NCBI RefSeq assembly: GCF_027244095.1
Contig: NC_069659.1
Span: 30,598,501-30,662,500 of the forward strand
Length of the DNA stretch: 64,000 bases
Source of the DNA: Hemicordylus capensis
Taxonomy: Eukaryota > Chordata > Lepidosauria > Squamata > Cordylidae
Direction of reading: 5' to 3'
Made by a program: the position numbers and the translations under genes. Shown in pieces: positions 22,901-33,399 of this stretch; positions within the stretch are counted from its first letter, which is position 1, and every line of letters begins with the position of its first letter. The notes under the pieces are model-generated. The model saw only the letters and a program-made list of their open reading frames with translations. It did no database searches and was not told where the DNA came from.

Positions 22901-25900
22901 TGCAACCACATTTGGAGTACTGCATACAGTTCTGGTCACCACATCTAAAAAAGGACATGTTGAACTGGAAAAGGTGTAGAAGAGGGCAACCAAGATTATC
23001 AGAGGCCTAGAGCACCTTTCTTATGAGGCAAGACTACACCACCTATGGCTGTTTACTTTAGAAAAAAGAAGACTGCGGGGAGACATGATAGAGGTGTATA
23101 AAATCATGCATGGTGTGGAGAAAGTGGATAGAGAGAAATCCTTCTCCCTCTCCCATAACACTAGAAACAGGGGTCATCCCAATAAATGGAGTGTCGGGAA
23201 CTCTAGGACCAACAAACGGAAGTACTTTTTCACACAAGGCATCATCCACTTGTGGAATTCTCTGCCACAAGATGTGGTGACAGCCAACAACCTGAATGGC
23301 TTTAAGAAGGGTTTGGATAATTTCATGGAGAAGAGGTATATCAACAGCTACTAGTCGGAGGGCTGTGGGCCACCTCCAGCCACAGAGGCAGGATGCCTGA
23401 GTACCAGTTGCAGGGGAGCAACAGCAGGAGGTAGGGTATGCCCTCAACTCCTGCCTGTGGAGCAGCATCTGGTGGGCCACTGTGTGAAACAGGATGCTGG
23501 ACTAGATGGGCCTTGGGCCTGATCCAGCAGGGCTGTTCTTATGTTCTTACCTATAAAGACCTGAATGGCTTGGTTCAACGTTATTTAAGAGAACACCTTC
23601 TTCTTCATCAAGCCCACCACCTATTAAGATGATCTGGGGAGGTCTGGTTGTAGTTGCCACTGGTTCAGTTGGTGGACACTTGAAATTGGGCCTTTTCCAG
23701 GATTGTCCCGGGACTTTGGAGTGCTCTTCCTAACAAAATTAGAGCCCCTCCTTCTCTGGAGGTTTTTAAGAAGGGCCTGAATACTTATCTGTTTAGTTAG
23801 GCTTTTAGTTTATAGTTTTTTAATGTTTATATCTGTATTTTAAACTGTTTTAATTGTGCTTTGTGTTTTAGATTGTAACCGCCCAGGGATTTGCATGTGG
23901 GGCAGTATAGAAATGTGTGAAGGAAGGAAGGAAGGAAGGAAGGAAGGAAGGATGGATCATGGTCATGAGAACAGCCCTTGCATTTTTAATGTGATTAGCA
24001 CTGCACTGTGGCTTACAAGTCAAAATGGACTGGATATTCCATGGGCTAATTAAAGAATAAAGCAATCTTAGCTCTAGTCATGTGCAACTGGTTACACACA
24101 GCAACTGTTGACCATAGATGTGGATGTGTATTCACATCTGTATCAAAACACATTTGCATGCATTAGGGATATGCATGGAACCTGTTTGTCTGGTTCAGTC
24201 CAATTCTGGTCCGGACAAACTAGGTCTGGTCTCGTTTGGCCAATGAACCGGGCCAAACTGGTTTGTTCAGGGGTATACTTGTAAAGGGGAATCCAGGGAG
24301 GATTTCCCTTTACAAGTAAAGGAGGATTCCTTAATTTGAGGTGGGGAGACCAAGTGAAAGGGTCCTTAATACCTTTTATTTTCAGGCCACGGCAGTAGCC
24401 ACAGTGGCAAAATGTCTCCGTAGGTTGTCAGGGGTGTTGACAGGGGCTCTTCCAAGCCACCCACTGGCCTCCCAAATGAAGGGGTGGGACCAGACCGGGC
24501 TGTCATTCAGGAGCTGGCGGGAGGGCTTGGAGGAGTCCCCGCTGCCTCCCCCTGCTGCCTCTGGAGACTCTCTGCCACCGCCAGCTGAAGATAAAAGGTA
24601 TTAAGGATGCTTTCTCTCTCCCCCGCCCCCTTATGTTAGGGAATCCTCCTTTACTTGGAAAGGAGAATCCTCGCCGGATTCATTTTTACAAATATATCCT
24701 TGAACCAGCCCACGAACTGGTTCTTAGAACCGGAGCCGGTCTGGTTTAAACTCAGAGTGCCCAAACCAGGCCAGTTCGATTTGACCCATGATTCGAATCA
24801 AGCTGACTTGCACATCCCTTGCACATCCCCACCTACTTTTGCCATGCAGAGAAGCAAACTTAATGAGAGTAATGCAACATTGCTGTTGCCTGGCCTAGAC
24901 ACTCCTGTATCTGCCCACCTGTCCCTGTCCCTCTGTGTTCTGCAGGGTTTTTCTCAGGTCACGTATGCAGCACAACACCAGACCTGAATTGCTTCCACAC
25001 TATCAGTGTTGTCTGGACTTGCCGTCTTTTGTAGATTCACCTTTTACAGTGCTCTGATTCTCTGTACTGCAGAGCTCTGATTCTCTGCAAGTGCTCCGCA
25101 AACCCCATTTTTCTGCTCGTGAGTTGCTGCGGTGCGGCTCCATGTCGTGGCTACTCATGAGGAGACCCCCGACTGGGAGGTTGAAAAGCAGCCTCCCGGC
25201 TTGAGGCTCTCTCCAGCATTCCCTGCACGCTCACGCAGGGCATGCTGGAGCTTCCGGGGGCCGCGCAGCCCCCAAACTCCCCAACCCCGACCGGCTCCAT
25301 GACGGAGCCGGCAGTCGTGTGGGTGGCCGCTGTGGCCACCCAGAGTAGACTGTCTGCTCGTCTGCGGGAAGAGCAGGCTTAGCCCACTCTTCCCACAAAC
25401 CCTCCCCAGGTGGCTCCCACCGATCGTGGGAACCACCTCATTGTCTCTTTCATTTCCCCCTAACATTAATAGGTGGTTGCAGCTGTTCAATATACACGGT
25501 CTCTTTTATCTTGCACTTTACTGTATTTTCTTCAACAGCCAAAACAAACATCTTTGTTTGGGCAACTCTCTCTTCATGTTTTTTCTTACATATGTTTTGC
25601 CCAGGGTTTCAATTGGTTTTTATTATGGTGCATGGCTTCCAAGTGCTCTTAATACCTTGCCTGAGGTTGTAAGATCTTTGTGTTTAATTTGTTTTTACCT
25701 ACACATTATAAGAGGTCTTAAATCTTGTCAGATTGCTTACAGCCAGAGATATGTGTCCCATATGCAGAATCCCATTAGCATTTCTCTTCATTCTCTGTTG
25801 TTCTTTGTTCCTCCAGAATATAAAATAATCCAAAAGTATTCAGCAACATCTTTACTCTGAAGGACCATTTTCTCTAGTTTATTTCATTGAGCAGTTCAAC

Positions 25901-26159
25901 AGTGGGAAGCCTCTCCATAGATGCAAAAGTAATCATCTTGTCCAGCTTCTTTGCCTACAAACTCTTTTGTTATCCCACAACCTACTGCTTCACAACTGGG
26001 CTCATTACCCAATGCTGCAGAGAAATTACTTAATCTCGATAAGTAATAAATAGTACAGGAAGAAACTCTAACTGAGAAACAAGAGTTTGATATTTACTAC
26101 TAACTAAAAGTACAGGATAAGAAAACTGCCTAGAGACTTCAGTTGTGGGTAGTATACAA

Positions 26160-26197
<38 letters not shown>

Positions 26198-28073
26198 ACA
26201 ATAAACAGACTAACAGTCTCTTATGCAGAGAGAGGGAGAATCTCTCAGTTTGAATTCAAGACAGAAAATAGTAAGAAGCAGACAAACAAAACTGTAACTT
26301 CACCCCCAGGCCAGTACATAGACATATTCAAACACAGACAAGTATGCCCCACTCGAAGAACTCAGACAATGTTCATGGCAAAATCCCAGCAATGAAGGGG
26401 AGGAGGACTATCAGGCATGTTGGAGCTCCAACTGTAGAACTCTACAGAGTTCTACAGTGAGAGGAGAGAATTTTGTCTGAGTTCTGACTGTTGGAGCTTC
26501 CTCCTGTCACTGCAGAAACTCATTCTGATTATGCCCAACATAGAACTCTACATGAATCACTTTGGGGGGGTGGGGGTGGAATGAAACTCTAGGGCTTGCT
26601 GTTTGAGAGATGGAGATCAGTGTCCATTCCTATGCAACATGATGTCTCAAGATCAAGTCCCAGAGTTCCTTAGTTGGCCTGTACACTTGTAGGAGATGTC
26701 CACTGGTGTGGTAGCCAAGAGTGCCTGTTCCTATCTCCTACTGCTGTCATGGGGGTATAGATCCCAAGAAGAGTGCAAGCAAGAATTGCTCTCAAATTTC
26801 CAGGCCACAGAAGTATGCAAATAAATGTTAGCCTTGATTGACAATTTTGCCCAGAATCTTCGTTTTAAAAGATTAATTTCAAGCCATTGGTAAATGAACA
26901 TTTTCCTAGTGGCTGAACTTTGGGACAAACTATCATGATTTTAGAAGCCATTTCTGACCTCATACAAACTGGATGCTTTATCCTATTAGAGATGTATGCC
27001 CAGTGGGGCTCTATAAAAATATTATTTTGGAATTCTGGACATTCTTTTATTAAAGTTATGTGTTAAGTCTCCTTAAATTTACTGAAATAAATGTTTGTTT
27101 CAAAATGTATATTAAAAAAAATATTTTTTGTTTTTTATTTATTTATTTAACATATTTGTATACTGCCCAAAATGCAAGTCTCTGGGTGGTTTACAACAAA
27201 ACAATACAAAAATAAAATGGTTAAAACATTACAATAATTTAAGATTTAAAACACCGCTAAAACTATTAAAAACCATAAAACTATTCAAACTGTATCTAAT
27301 TAAGCTTGGGTGAACAAATGTGTCTTGACTGCTTTTTTTAAAGTTGTAAGAGATGGAGAGGCTCTTATTTGAGCAAGGAATGCATTCCAAAATCTCAGGG
27401 CAGCAACAGAGAATGCCCGTTGCTGAGTAGGCACCAGACGAGCCGGTGGCAATTGCAGACGAACCTCTCCTGATGATCTCAATGGGCGATGTGGTTCATA
27501 GCGAAGAAGACGTTCTCTTAAATACCCAGGGCCCAAGCTGTTTAGGACTTTATAGGCTATAAACAAGACCTTGTATTTTGCCTGGAAATGTATTGGCAAC
27601 CAGTGTGGAACTTTTAAGATACAAGTGATACAGTCTCTTTGAGATGACCCAGAGACCAACCTGGCTACCACATTCTGGACCAACTTCAGTTTCCAGACTA
27701 GGTACAAAGGCAATCCCACATAGAACACATTGCAGTAGTCAAGTCTGGAGGTGACCAGCAGATGTACTACTCTTCTGAAGTCATTTATCTCAAGAAACGG
27801 ACACAGCTGGCGTATCAACCAAAGCTGATAGAAGGTATTTCTGGCCACCTGGGATACCAGGGAAAGGTTTGTGTCCAGAAGCACCTCCAAATTGCATACC
27901 TGTTCCTTCTGGGGAAGTGTGGCCCCAACCAGAACAGACAGACCCCATCCAGAACAGTCAGATCAACATTTCAATGTTTAAAATGATATTAATTGTTAAT
28001 TGATTCGATGTTTTAAATGATATTAATTGTAAACCACCCAGAGACACAGGTTTTGGATGGTATAGACATATTT

Positions 28074-28121
<48 letters not shown>

Positions 28122-30319
28122 ATCTCTCGTGTCCCGACCCCACAAATAAGTACCTCCATTTTATCTGGATTCAGTCTCATCCAGCCCATCACCACCTCCA
28201 GGCAGGCATTTAGGGAGGTTGTGCCTTCTCCTGATGATGTTGACAGGGTAAAAGAGTTTTGGGTGTCATCAGCATACTGACAACACCCTGCGCCAAATCT
28301 TCTGATGATCTCTCCCAGAGGCTTCATATACGTAGATGTTAAACAACATTGGAGACAATATGGAGCCCTGAGGCACACCATACAAAAGTTCAGATTGTGA
28401 AGAACAGCAGTCTACAAGGGACACCATCTGGAACCTGCCCAAGAGGTATGAGCAGAACCACTGCAAAGCAGTGCCTCTAACTCCCAGACCCCTCAAATGC
28501 TCCAGAAGGATACTATGGTCGATAGTATCGAAAGCCACCAAGAGGTCCAAAAGGACAAACAGAGTCATACTTCCTCTATCAATTCCCAATTGGAGATCAT
28601 CCATCAGCAGATGCGTAACTATAGGGGGGCAGGCAGGGCACGTGCCCTGGGCACCACTTTGGTGGGTCACATGGTGGGGCACCAAAAAGTGCCATGACAC
28701 ACACCCCCGATACCCCCCTGGATCGCACGGCGGTGGCGGGTGGTGGCGGATCGTGTGCCCCATGGCTTGTGGCGGTGTGGGAGTGAGCGCGGTGGTGGCA
28801 GGCTGCGGCGGATTGCGCGGAGGTGGCAGGTGGCTGTGGCGGGCGGCGGCGGAGGGAGTGAGCGCGGCGTTGGCGGGTGGTGGATTGCCAAGTGCAGAGC
28901 AACGCCAAGGCCTGCCGTCTAGCCCGGCGTCACTTCCCAACTGCACAGACGCGCCTGCGCAGTTCATAGAATGAACTGTGCAGGCGTGCCTCGCAGTTGG
29001 GAAGCGACGCCGGGCCAGACGGCAGGCCTTGGTGTTGCTCTGCACTCGGTGATCAACCACCGCCGCGCTCACTCCCCCCACCGCCCGCCACCACCGCGTG
29101 ATCCGCCGCCAACCGCCACCGCCGTGCTAACTCCCACACCGCCACAAGCCATCCCAGGGGCACACGATCCACCACCGCCCACCACCGTGCAATCTGCTGC
29201 CACCTGCCACTGCCGCGTTCACTCCTGCTGCCGCCGCCCTCCACCACCGTGTGATCTGCTGCCACCCGCCACCGCCGCGCGATCTGCCACCGCCCGCCAC
29301 CGTCGCGAACACTCCAGCCAGGGCGCAGGTATGTGGGGGGGCAGGGGGTGCAATTTCAGGGGCAGAGCTTGCCCTGGGTGCCATTTTCCCCAGTTACGCC
29401 TCTGTCCATCAGTCCGACAAGGCAGTCTCCACCCCATAGCCCGCCCAAAAGCCAGTCTGAAATCGGTCTAGATGTCTCTCTGCATGGCATAAATGTGCTC
29501 TTTTGAGTACACACACATACACCACTCAGTAAAAATGCCCTGTGGCTTCCCCTAGTTTAGTCAGTCTATTCCTCAAAGTTGCCCCCCAACTCCATGCTGC
29601 AAAGCTTCACACTCCTCTGCACATGCTTACAATCACTGTCTTCTGTATTGCTTCAGCTAGTTTAGGGACTATTTAAAAAACAACATGAGTGTTATCCAGT
29701 CTTGTTGTTTTTATTATTCTGAAAACTGTCTGGTAAATGTCCCCTTCCTGTTTCTGCTGCTGTTTCATCAGAAGATTCGGTGCAGAGTGTTATCAGTATG
29801 CCGATGACACCCAAATCTTTTTCTCCATGTCAACATGGAGCCACACGGACATGGTGGTGTGAATGACTTTCTCTCAGTATCTCTTTCTTGTTGTTGGGGA
29901 GAGAGGAGATTCTCTTGCCATTGCAAAACAAAAAACAAAAAAACAGAATCAGACCAGTCCAGGAGGGCCAACAGGTGAGGTAACTGACTGAGAGCAGAGA
30001 CTGAAAAAATGCTTCCACGTCAAATGAAGGTACAAAAGTTTCCTTCATTCACATTCGCCATCAGTTTTCAAATCAGGGGAGGAGCATGTGGTTTGCAGAA
30101 ATGCAACAGAGCTAACGTTCCAAAGGTAGATATAATAACATTTTGACCAACGTTAAGGTGAAAAATTAACATCTTAAAGAAAAGTAATTCAAATAATTGG
30201 CTTAGTCCCTGCCATATTGTAAAAGAAAAGAAATTAGTAATTATTTTAAACATGGAAGCCTTTAAGGGGTCCTTTTGATATATTGATATTCTAGATGCTA
30301 CGCATGAATTGCTTAACGT

Positions 30320-30410
<91 letters not shown>

Positions 30411-32541
30411 AAAAGTCTGCATACAGTGTATCTGCAGTTATGTTTATTTGTAAAATTCCTTGTAACTAGTGGGCCCGGGCACAGAGCATCTGCGTCTCTA
30501 GCTGGACACAGCTTTTCCCCACCGTCTCGGGGACTGGGGTCAGAGCCAGCCGTGCTGCCGCCGCCGGCTCCCTCTGCTTCACCCCCCACCACCACCACCA
30601 TGCTGCCGCCTCCTCCTCCTTCCACACACCCCGAGAGTGCCGCCGCAGGCAGGTGGCCAGGCCGAGAGTGCTGCCGTTGCTGCGGGCGGCCGGGCGGCCA
30701 GGCCGAGAGTGCCGCCGCAGCCTGGCCTGCTGCCTTCCCTCCACAGCCGCCCAGCCAGGCAATTCTCCTGGGTGCGCCAGGACCAATCAGGCGCCCCCGC
30801 AGCCCAGCCAATCAGCTTGGCTGCCAGGACGCATTTTTCCTGGGCACACCTAGGAGAAATATATATATAGATGAGAAGGGTATAAAATTTTCAGAGCTTC
30901 CTACAGATCAAATTATGCTTTATATTGATCAGTATTAACCCATGAAATCTTTCTCATGACATTTAGTGTTGGACAAATCAAGAGGAAGGGATAATATAAC
31001 TGGCATGACTTAGAAATTGTTGAGCATTTATCATAGGAAATGCCACCTTAAGTGGCACAGTTGGGAAATGCTTGACTAACAAGCAGAAGGTTGCTGGTTC
31101 GAATCCCCACTGATACTATATCGGGTAACAGCGATATAGGAAGATGCTGAAAGGCATCATCTCATACTGCACCGGAGAAGGCAATGGTAAACCCCTTCTG
31201 TATGCTACCAAAGAAAACCACAGGGCCCTATGGGCACCAGGAGTCAAAATTGACTTGACAGCACATTTTACCTTTATAATAGGAAATGGCAGTCGGTAGT
31301 AATATCTTCAAATTTCCTCCTTCCTTAAAATGAGTAATTACTTAATTACTCACTCATTACTAAATTACTTACTTAATCACTCTGTGTGTGTCTGTGTCTG
31401 TGTGTCAGTAAGCTAAAAAAACCAAAGAGGAGTTGTGAAAATGAACATGGTGGGTTTGCTTGTTCAAAGCCAGCTAAATTTCTTTCTCTCTTTTTGGGGA
31501 GCATGCAGGGGCATATCTAGGGTGGGGCAAGGAGGGCAGATTCCCCGGGCACCACTTGAAAGGGGGCGCCATTTTTAAAAATTATTTGTTTTTTTAAAAA
31601 AATGACCAATGGAAACAAAATGGCCACCACACATGCTCAAATGGCCTCTCTGAGGCCCTAGACCATGCCAGGTCTTGCAGAGGCCATTTGAGCATGCATG
31701 GCAGCCATTTGTTTCCAGCTGCCTTTTTTTTGGAAAAAAATTATTTTAAAAAATGGCCACTGCACATTCTCAAATGGTCCCTGTGAGGCCCTAGAGGCCA
31801 GCGGGGGGAGGGGGAAACTTTGCAGACCCCCCCCCACGACCTTTAGGAAGCCCCGCAAAGGGGCTACAGGTTAAAAAAAATTAAAAACATTAATATAATA
31901 TAAGTCACTGTACACATATTCAGATTGGCACTATGTACAGAGAATCAGGGATTGTGAATACCAAGCTGAAGCTTATGAGCTAGGATTATATTCATTTGCT
32001 CTTACTTTGCTTCTTATGATAAGTTAGTTAAATGTGATGTCAATAATATTAATGGTGAGTTTGTCTTTGAATCAGTGTGAAATCCTTATTATTAAGGCCC
32101 ACTGGGAGTTTCTTGCTCTCTTTCTCTCATTTTAACTGTTTACTCTGCATATCCTTTAATTATTTTCAGAGTATCTGGGAAAAGTCAAATTCTCCATTTA
32201 TTTTTAAAACTTATGTAATAGTGATGCTACAATGCATAGTAGAGAATTAGACAGGCACTTCTGTTTAGTTTTCCAAGTACACCTCCACATAGTATTTGGG
32301 TATTTCATCAGCCCCAGCATACTGAAATTGGTAGTTTCCCAGCATTTTTTGGTCTGGCTATGTCCACTGCTAAATAGTTTTTGAAATATTAAAAGATTAA
32401 GGAGCTTGACTTGTATTTTTGAGCTAATATTATGGTAAAGTTATCTGAAAGATGGGTGTCAGATGTTTGGACAGGGGGCGCAATTTCAGTGCTTGCCCTA
32501 GGGGCAATTTTCCATAGATACGCCTCTGGGAGCATGTGTGT

Positions 32542-32599
<58 letters not shown>

Positions 32600-33233
32600 C
32601 ATACACATATTATCTATGCATATATCTTAATGTAATAATAGTATTATTAAATTATAAAAATCACCCCTTTGCCCAATTTCTTTGAAATTTGGTCTGGTAC
32701 TGTAGCTTCAGCCCATTGGCCACTACCAACCAACCCACTTAGGCCACAAAATGGAGGTCCAAATCTCTGAATTTTGGGGGTCTGAATCTGGGGTGATTTG
32801 TTTTGTACCCAAATCTGGGCAACTGTGGACAGGGGTGATTTGTTTTGTCTACGAATTGCCCGAATCAGCCAGATTCAGGTACAAATCATTTTGTACCCAA
32901 ATCGTTTTGCACATCCCTACTAAGCTCTACTGTTTCCTCAGCTTTCCTTTCAGGGTTCAAGAACTATTTTCTGAGGAGTGTACAGAAAGAAAAGAAGGAA
33001 GCAAGTTCAGAGAGAGTGAGCTGTGACTTCTGCTCAGCACTGGGGTTCCTAAAAGGAGCGAAGGAGATTTTTACCTTCAACTGGAACGCGTGAGCATAAC
33101 CTTTAGTACAGTAGTATGGTAGACCCCATTTCCCCCAAGGAGATCCATTCTTCACTGAGATCATGGATTTATATTTTCGGGAAGAGATGCAGCCGAAGGT
33201 CAGGAAGAGCACGATGCCGATGGAGAAGTCCAT
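19677..33233 (-). CDS. VMO1: VMO1-A: vitelline membrane outer layer protein 1-like, three exons, 185 aa
   Basis: A secreted beta-prism protein of the VMO1 family, known as a component of the avian egg outer vitelline membrane and also found in mammalian secretions. Join: 33075-33233, 20975-21078, 19677-19971 (minus). Splice sites are AAG|GTAA, TAG|GTAC, AAA|GTGAG and CAG|GTGG; intron phases are 0 and 2. A hydrophobic N-terminus ([16 protein letters not shown]) is a signal peptide. The three Greek-key repeats show as [16 protein letters not shown] and LNDVKFYCC, each after an acidic DDT motif (DDDT, HDDT, GDDT). The mature part has eight cysteines (42, 76, 98, 129, 152, 158, 183, 184), as expected for four disulfides. 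Length fits the family (about 180-200 aa). The reading frame is intact. Intron 1 (~12 kb) is filled with transposons. The same-strand paralogue is VMO1-B. The exact biological role here is inferred. Confidence 0.87.
19998..20835 (+). mobile_element. CR1 LINE 3' end in VMO1-A intron 2, split by a MITE
   Basis: The sequence resembles the CR1 C-terminus (AGAAATTTAGGACCAAG, AAGTACTTCTTCAC, TGGAATTTTTTGCCACAGGA) and then the CR1 3' UTR (CTGATGGGCCACTG). It resumes after the 20305-20761 insertion with the TTGGGCCTGATCCAG end. It is 5'-truncated. Confidence 0.82.
20305..20761 (+). mobile_element. MITE family 4 (GGCTCTTCTCAC terminus)
   Basis: Inserted in a CR1 3' UTR. The left end GGCTCTTCTCACAACCAG mirrors the right end CTGATCGTGAGATCCGCC. 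The interior has the shared motifs CTCCAGCATGCTC, GGAGCCGGCAGTCGTGTGGG and GCTTAGCCCGCTCTCCCCGC. ORFs on both strands are palindrome shadows. Candidate 8-bp flanks match at six of eight. No coding capacity. Confidence 0.75.
20975..21078 (-). CDS. VMO1: VMO1-A exon 2
   Basis: 104 bases between CCACTAG and GTGAGTG. It encodes [20 protein letters not shown] and on to [12 protein letters not shown]. It is two residues longer than VMO1-B exon 2, with extra residues before the DDDT motif. Enters in phase 0 and leaves in phase 2, as in VMO1-B. Confidence 0.9.
21339..21605 (+). mobile_element. 5S-rRNA-headed SINE (SINE3 type)
   Basis: The head contains GCTAAGCAGGGTC, CCTGGTT and GAATGGGTGAC with spacing like the internal promoter of 5S rRNA. 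The tail (TCCAAGACAGGGCTGAGAGA, CTGCCTGCAACCTTG) is shared with 51727-52021. Fits the described 5S-derived squamate SINEs; the name is not certain. Confidence 0.8.
21606..22329. other. VMO1-A intron 1, nothing recognised
   Basis: No element or coding signal identified by eye. Some phrases (GTTAAGCTTGAGGAATGGGG) look unique. Confidence 0.3.
22330..23905 (+). mobile_element. L2 LINE 3' fragment, split by a CR1 insertion
   Basis: L2 C-terminal sequence ([16 protein letters not shown]) runs to about 22424. It resumes at 23548 with CTATAAAGACCTGAATGGC and continues to the L2 3' UTR and its GTAACCGCCCAGGGA end. The gap is exactly filled by the CR1 at 22425-23547. Confidence 0.85.
22425..23547 (+). 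mobile_element. CR1 LINE, 5'-truncated, inserted in L2
   Basis: Pieces 22531-22890 and 23085-23354 encode the CR1 reverse transcriptase from [12 protein letters not shown] to [18 protein letters not shown] and the C-terminal FKKGLDNF. Between them, frames change ([11 protein letters not shown]). The 3' UTR ends in the GCCTGATCCAGCAGGGCTG motif used throughout the window. Confidence 0.88.
23920..23951. repeat. (GGAA)n microsatellite
   Basis: Eight AAGG units at the end of the L2 tail. Confidence 0.9.
24164..24819. mobile_element. hAT-like foldback element family 1
   Basis: Starts TAGGGATATGCATGGAACC and ends TTGCACATCCCT. The arms meet around 24310 and 24650: ACTTGTAAAGGGGAATCC has its mirror in GGAATCCTCCTTTACTTGG. 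No clear target duplication. No coding capacity. Confidence 0.7.
25080..25440 (+). mobile_element. MITE family 4 copy
   Basis: Shares with 20305-20761 the motifs GGAGACCCCCGACTGGGAGG, GAGCCGGCAGTCGTGTGGG and the GCTTAGCCCACTCTTCCC block. Right end CCGATCGTGGGAACCACCTC. The left terminus is not clear. Confidence 0.7.
25441..27124. other. VMO1-A intron 1, nothing recognised apart from a (GA)n tract
   Basis: AT-rich single-copy-looking DNA. A (GA)n microsatellite lies at 26164-26195. The 144-aa ORF at 25426-25860 has no recognisable domain and no flanking splice context. Confidence 0.35.
27960..28121 (+). mobile_element. L2-type 3' tail plus (GATA)n inside an opposite L2
   Basis: GTAAACCACCCAGAGACACA and GGATGGTATAGACATATT are an L2 3' end in plus orientation, followed by 12 GATA/ATAG units. 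The first part contains a short direct repeat (ATGATATTAATTGT twice). Confidence 0.75.
28608..29404. mobile_element. hAT-like foldback element family 2, 797 bp
   Basis: Starts CAGATGCGTAACTATAGGGG and ends CCCAGTTACGCCTCTG. Flanked by a perfect 8-bp duplication TCCATCAG (28600-28607 and 29405-29412) in an L2. The interior is one long inverted repeat centred near 28976: CAAGGCCTGCCGTCTAGCCC is mirrored on the other side, and CCACCGC/GCGGTGG repeats fill the outer arms. No transposase. CpG-rich. Same family as 31506-32528 and 34711-34938. Confidence 0.92.
29481..30320. other. VMO1-A intron 1 with a small L2 fragment
   Basis: An isolated L2 piece lies at about 29764-29830 ([16 protein letters not shown] on the plus strand). 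The rest is not recognised. Confidence 0.45.
30322..30405. repeat. (GT)n(GA)n compound microsatellite
   Basis: About 18 GT units followed by more than 20 GA units. Confidence 0.95.
30466..30871 (-). mobile_element. Non-autonomous Helitron, 406 bp
   Basis: On the minus strand it starts TCTATATATATATTTC and ends GGGCCCACTAG. It sits exactly between host A and T, as Helitrons do. A GC-rich self-pairing stretch (GTGCCCGGGCCC) just before CTAG fits the 3' hairpin. There are no terminal inverted repeats or target duplication. The 3' end resembles that of bat HeliBat elements as I remember it. The GC-rich interior gives spurious ORFs on both strands. No Rep/helicase is encoded. Confidence 0.75.
31045..31273 (+). 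mobile_element. tRNA-derived SINE with Bov-B-like tail
   Basis: Head AAGTGGCACAGTTGGGAAAT (A-box region) and GGTTCGAATCCCC (B box). Body TATAGGAAGATGCTGA. Tail CAGGAGTCAAAATTGACTTG then TTTTACCTTTA. Same family as 7528-7775 and 53699-53932. Confidence 0.88.
31506..32528. mobile_element. hAT-like element family 2, 1023 bp
   Basis: Starts CAGGGGCATATCTAGGG and ends ATAGATACGCCTCTG. Perfect 8-bp duplication GGAGCATG on both sides (31498-31505, 32529-32536). Near the left end a ~120-bp segment (AAATGGCC and GAGGCCCTAG) appears in both orientations. The right two thirds is AT-rich and uncharacterised. No transposase seen. Confidence 0.9.
32548..32597. repeat. (TG)n microsatellite
   Basis: About 25 GT units just right of the hAT element. 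Confidence 0.95.
32650..32919 (+). mobile_element. hAT-like family 1, right half
   Basis: Ends TTTTGCACATCCCTA. The GGGGTGATTTGTTTTGT repeats match the copy at 41272-41974. No left terminus was found. Confidence 0.65.
33075..33233 (-). CDS. VMO1: VMO1-A exon 1 coding part (signal peptide)
   Basis: 53 codons from an ATG in the context TCTTCCATGG to FQLK and the donor GTAAAA. It encodes the signal peptide and [18 protein letters not shown], the start of the first repeat. A TGCAG acceptor 20 bases upstream of the ATG (exon start at 33253) suggests a separate non-coding first exon, as in VMO1-B. Assignment to the exons at 21 kb and 19.7 kb rests on strand, phase and the absence of competing exons between them. 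Confidence 0.85.
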
Positions 33234-33399
33234 GGAAGACAGTCTTTTCTAAACTGCAGTGTAGAAATATAGTTGAAAGATAACAATTTTGAGAATTTTT
33301 ACCACTGTAAAGATAACAAGTCCCTTCTCCTCCAGCCAATATCTCTCTGAATCCTTTTTCACAGAGCTTTTCAGACACTGCCTGTAGAGGAAAGATAGG

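Larger units (their letters stand above)
27125..29480 (-). mobile_element. L2 LINE, carrying an L2 tail and a hAT element
   Basis: The reverse strand encodes L2 reverse transcriptase: [49 protein letters not shown] and the 27300-27890 piece ending [13 protein letters not shown]. It is interrupted at 27960-28121 by an oppositely oriented L2-type tail with GATA repeats, and at 28608-29404 by a hAT element with a perfect 8-bp duplication. The bases 29413-29480 continue the L2 ([14 protein letters not shown]). The 270-aa ORF at 28269-29081 is a chance fusion of L2 and hAT sequence. Confidence 0.87.

Noticed and set aside
23920-23951. CRISPR-like or other direct repeat array
   Set aside because: It is a plain GGAA microsatellite with no spacers; the same holds for the GATA, GA and GT tracts.
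28269-29081. 270-aa minus-strand ORF that looks like a fusion protein
   Set aside because: Its C-terminal part is L2 reverse transcriptase and its N-terminal part is GC-rich hAT sequence that lies inside an 8-bp target duplication. The fusion is accidental.
30068-30938. 247-aa and 170-aa ORFs across 30.1-30.9 kb
   Set aside because: They translate a (GT)n(GA)n microsatellite and the GC-rich Helitron interior in both directions.
31045-31140. tRNA gene
   Set aside because: A- and B-box-like motifs are present, but no cloverleaf closes and the sequence recurs with a SINE body.
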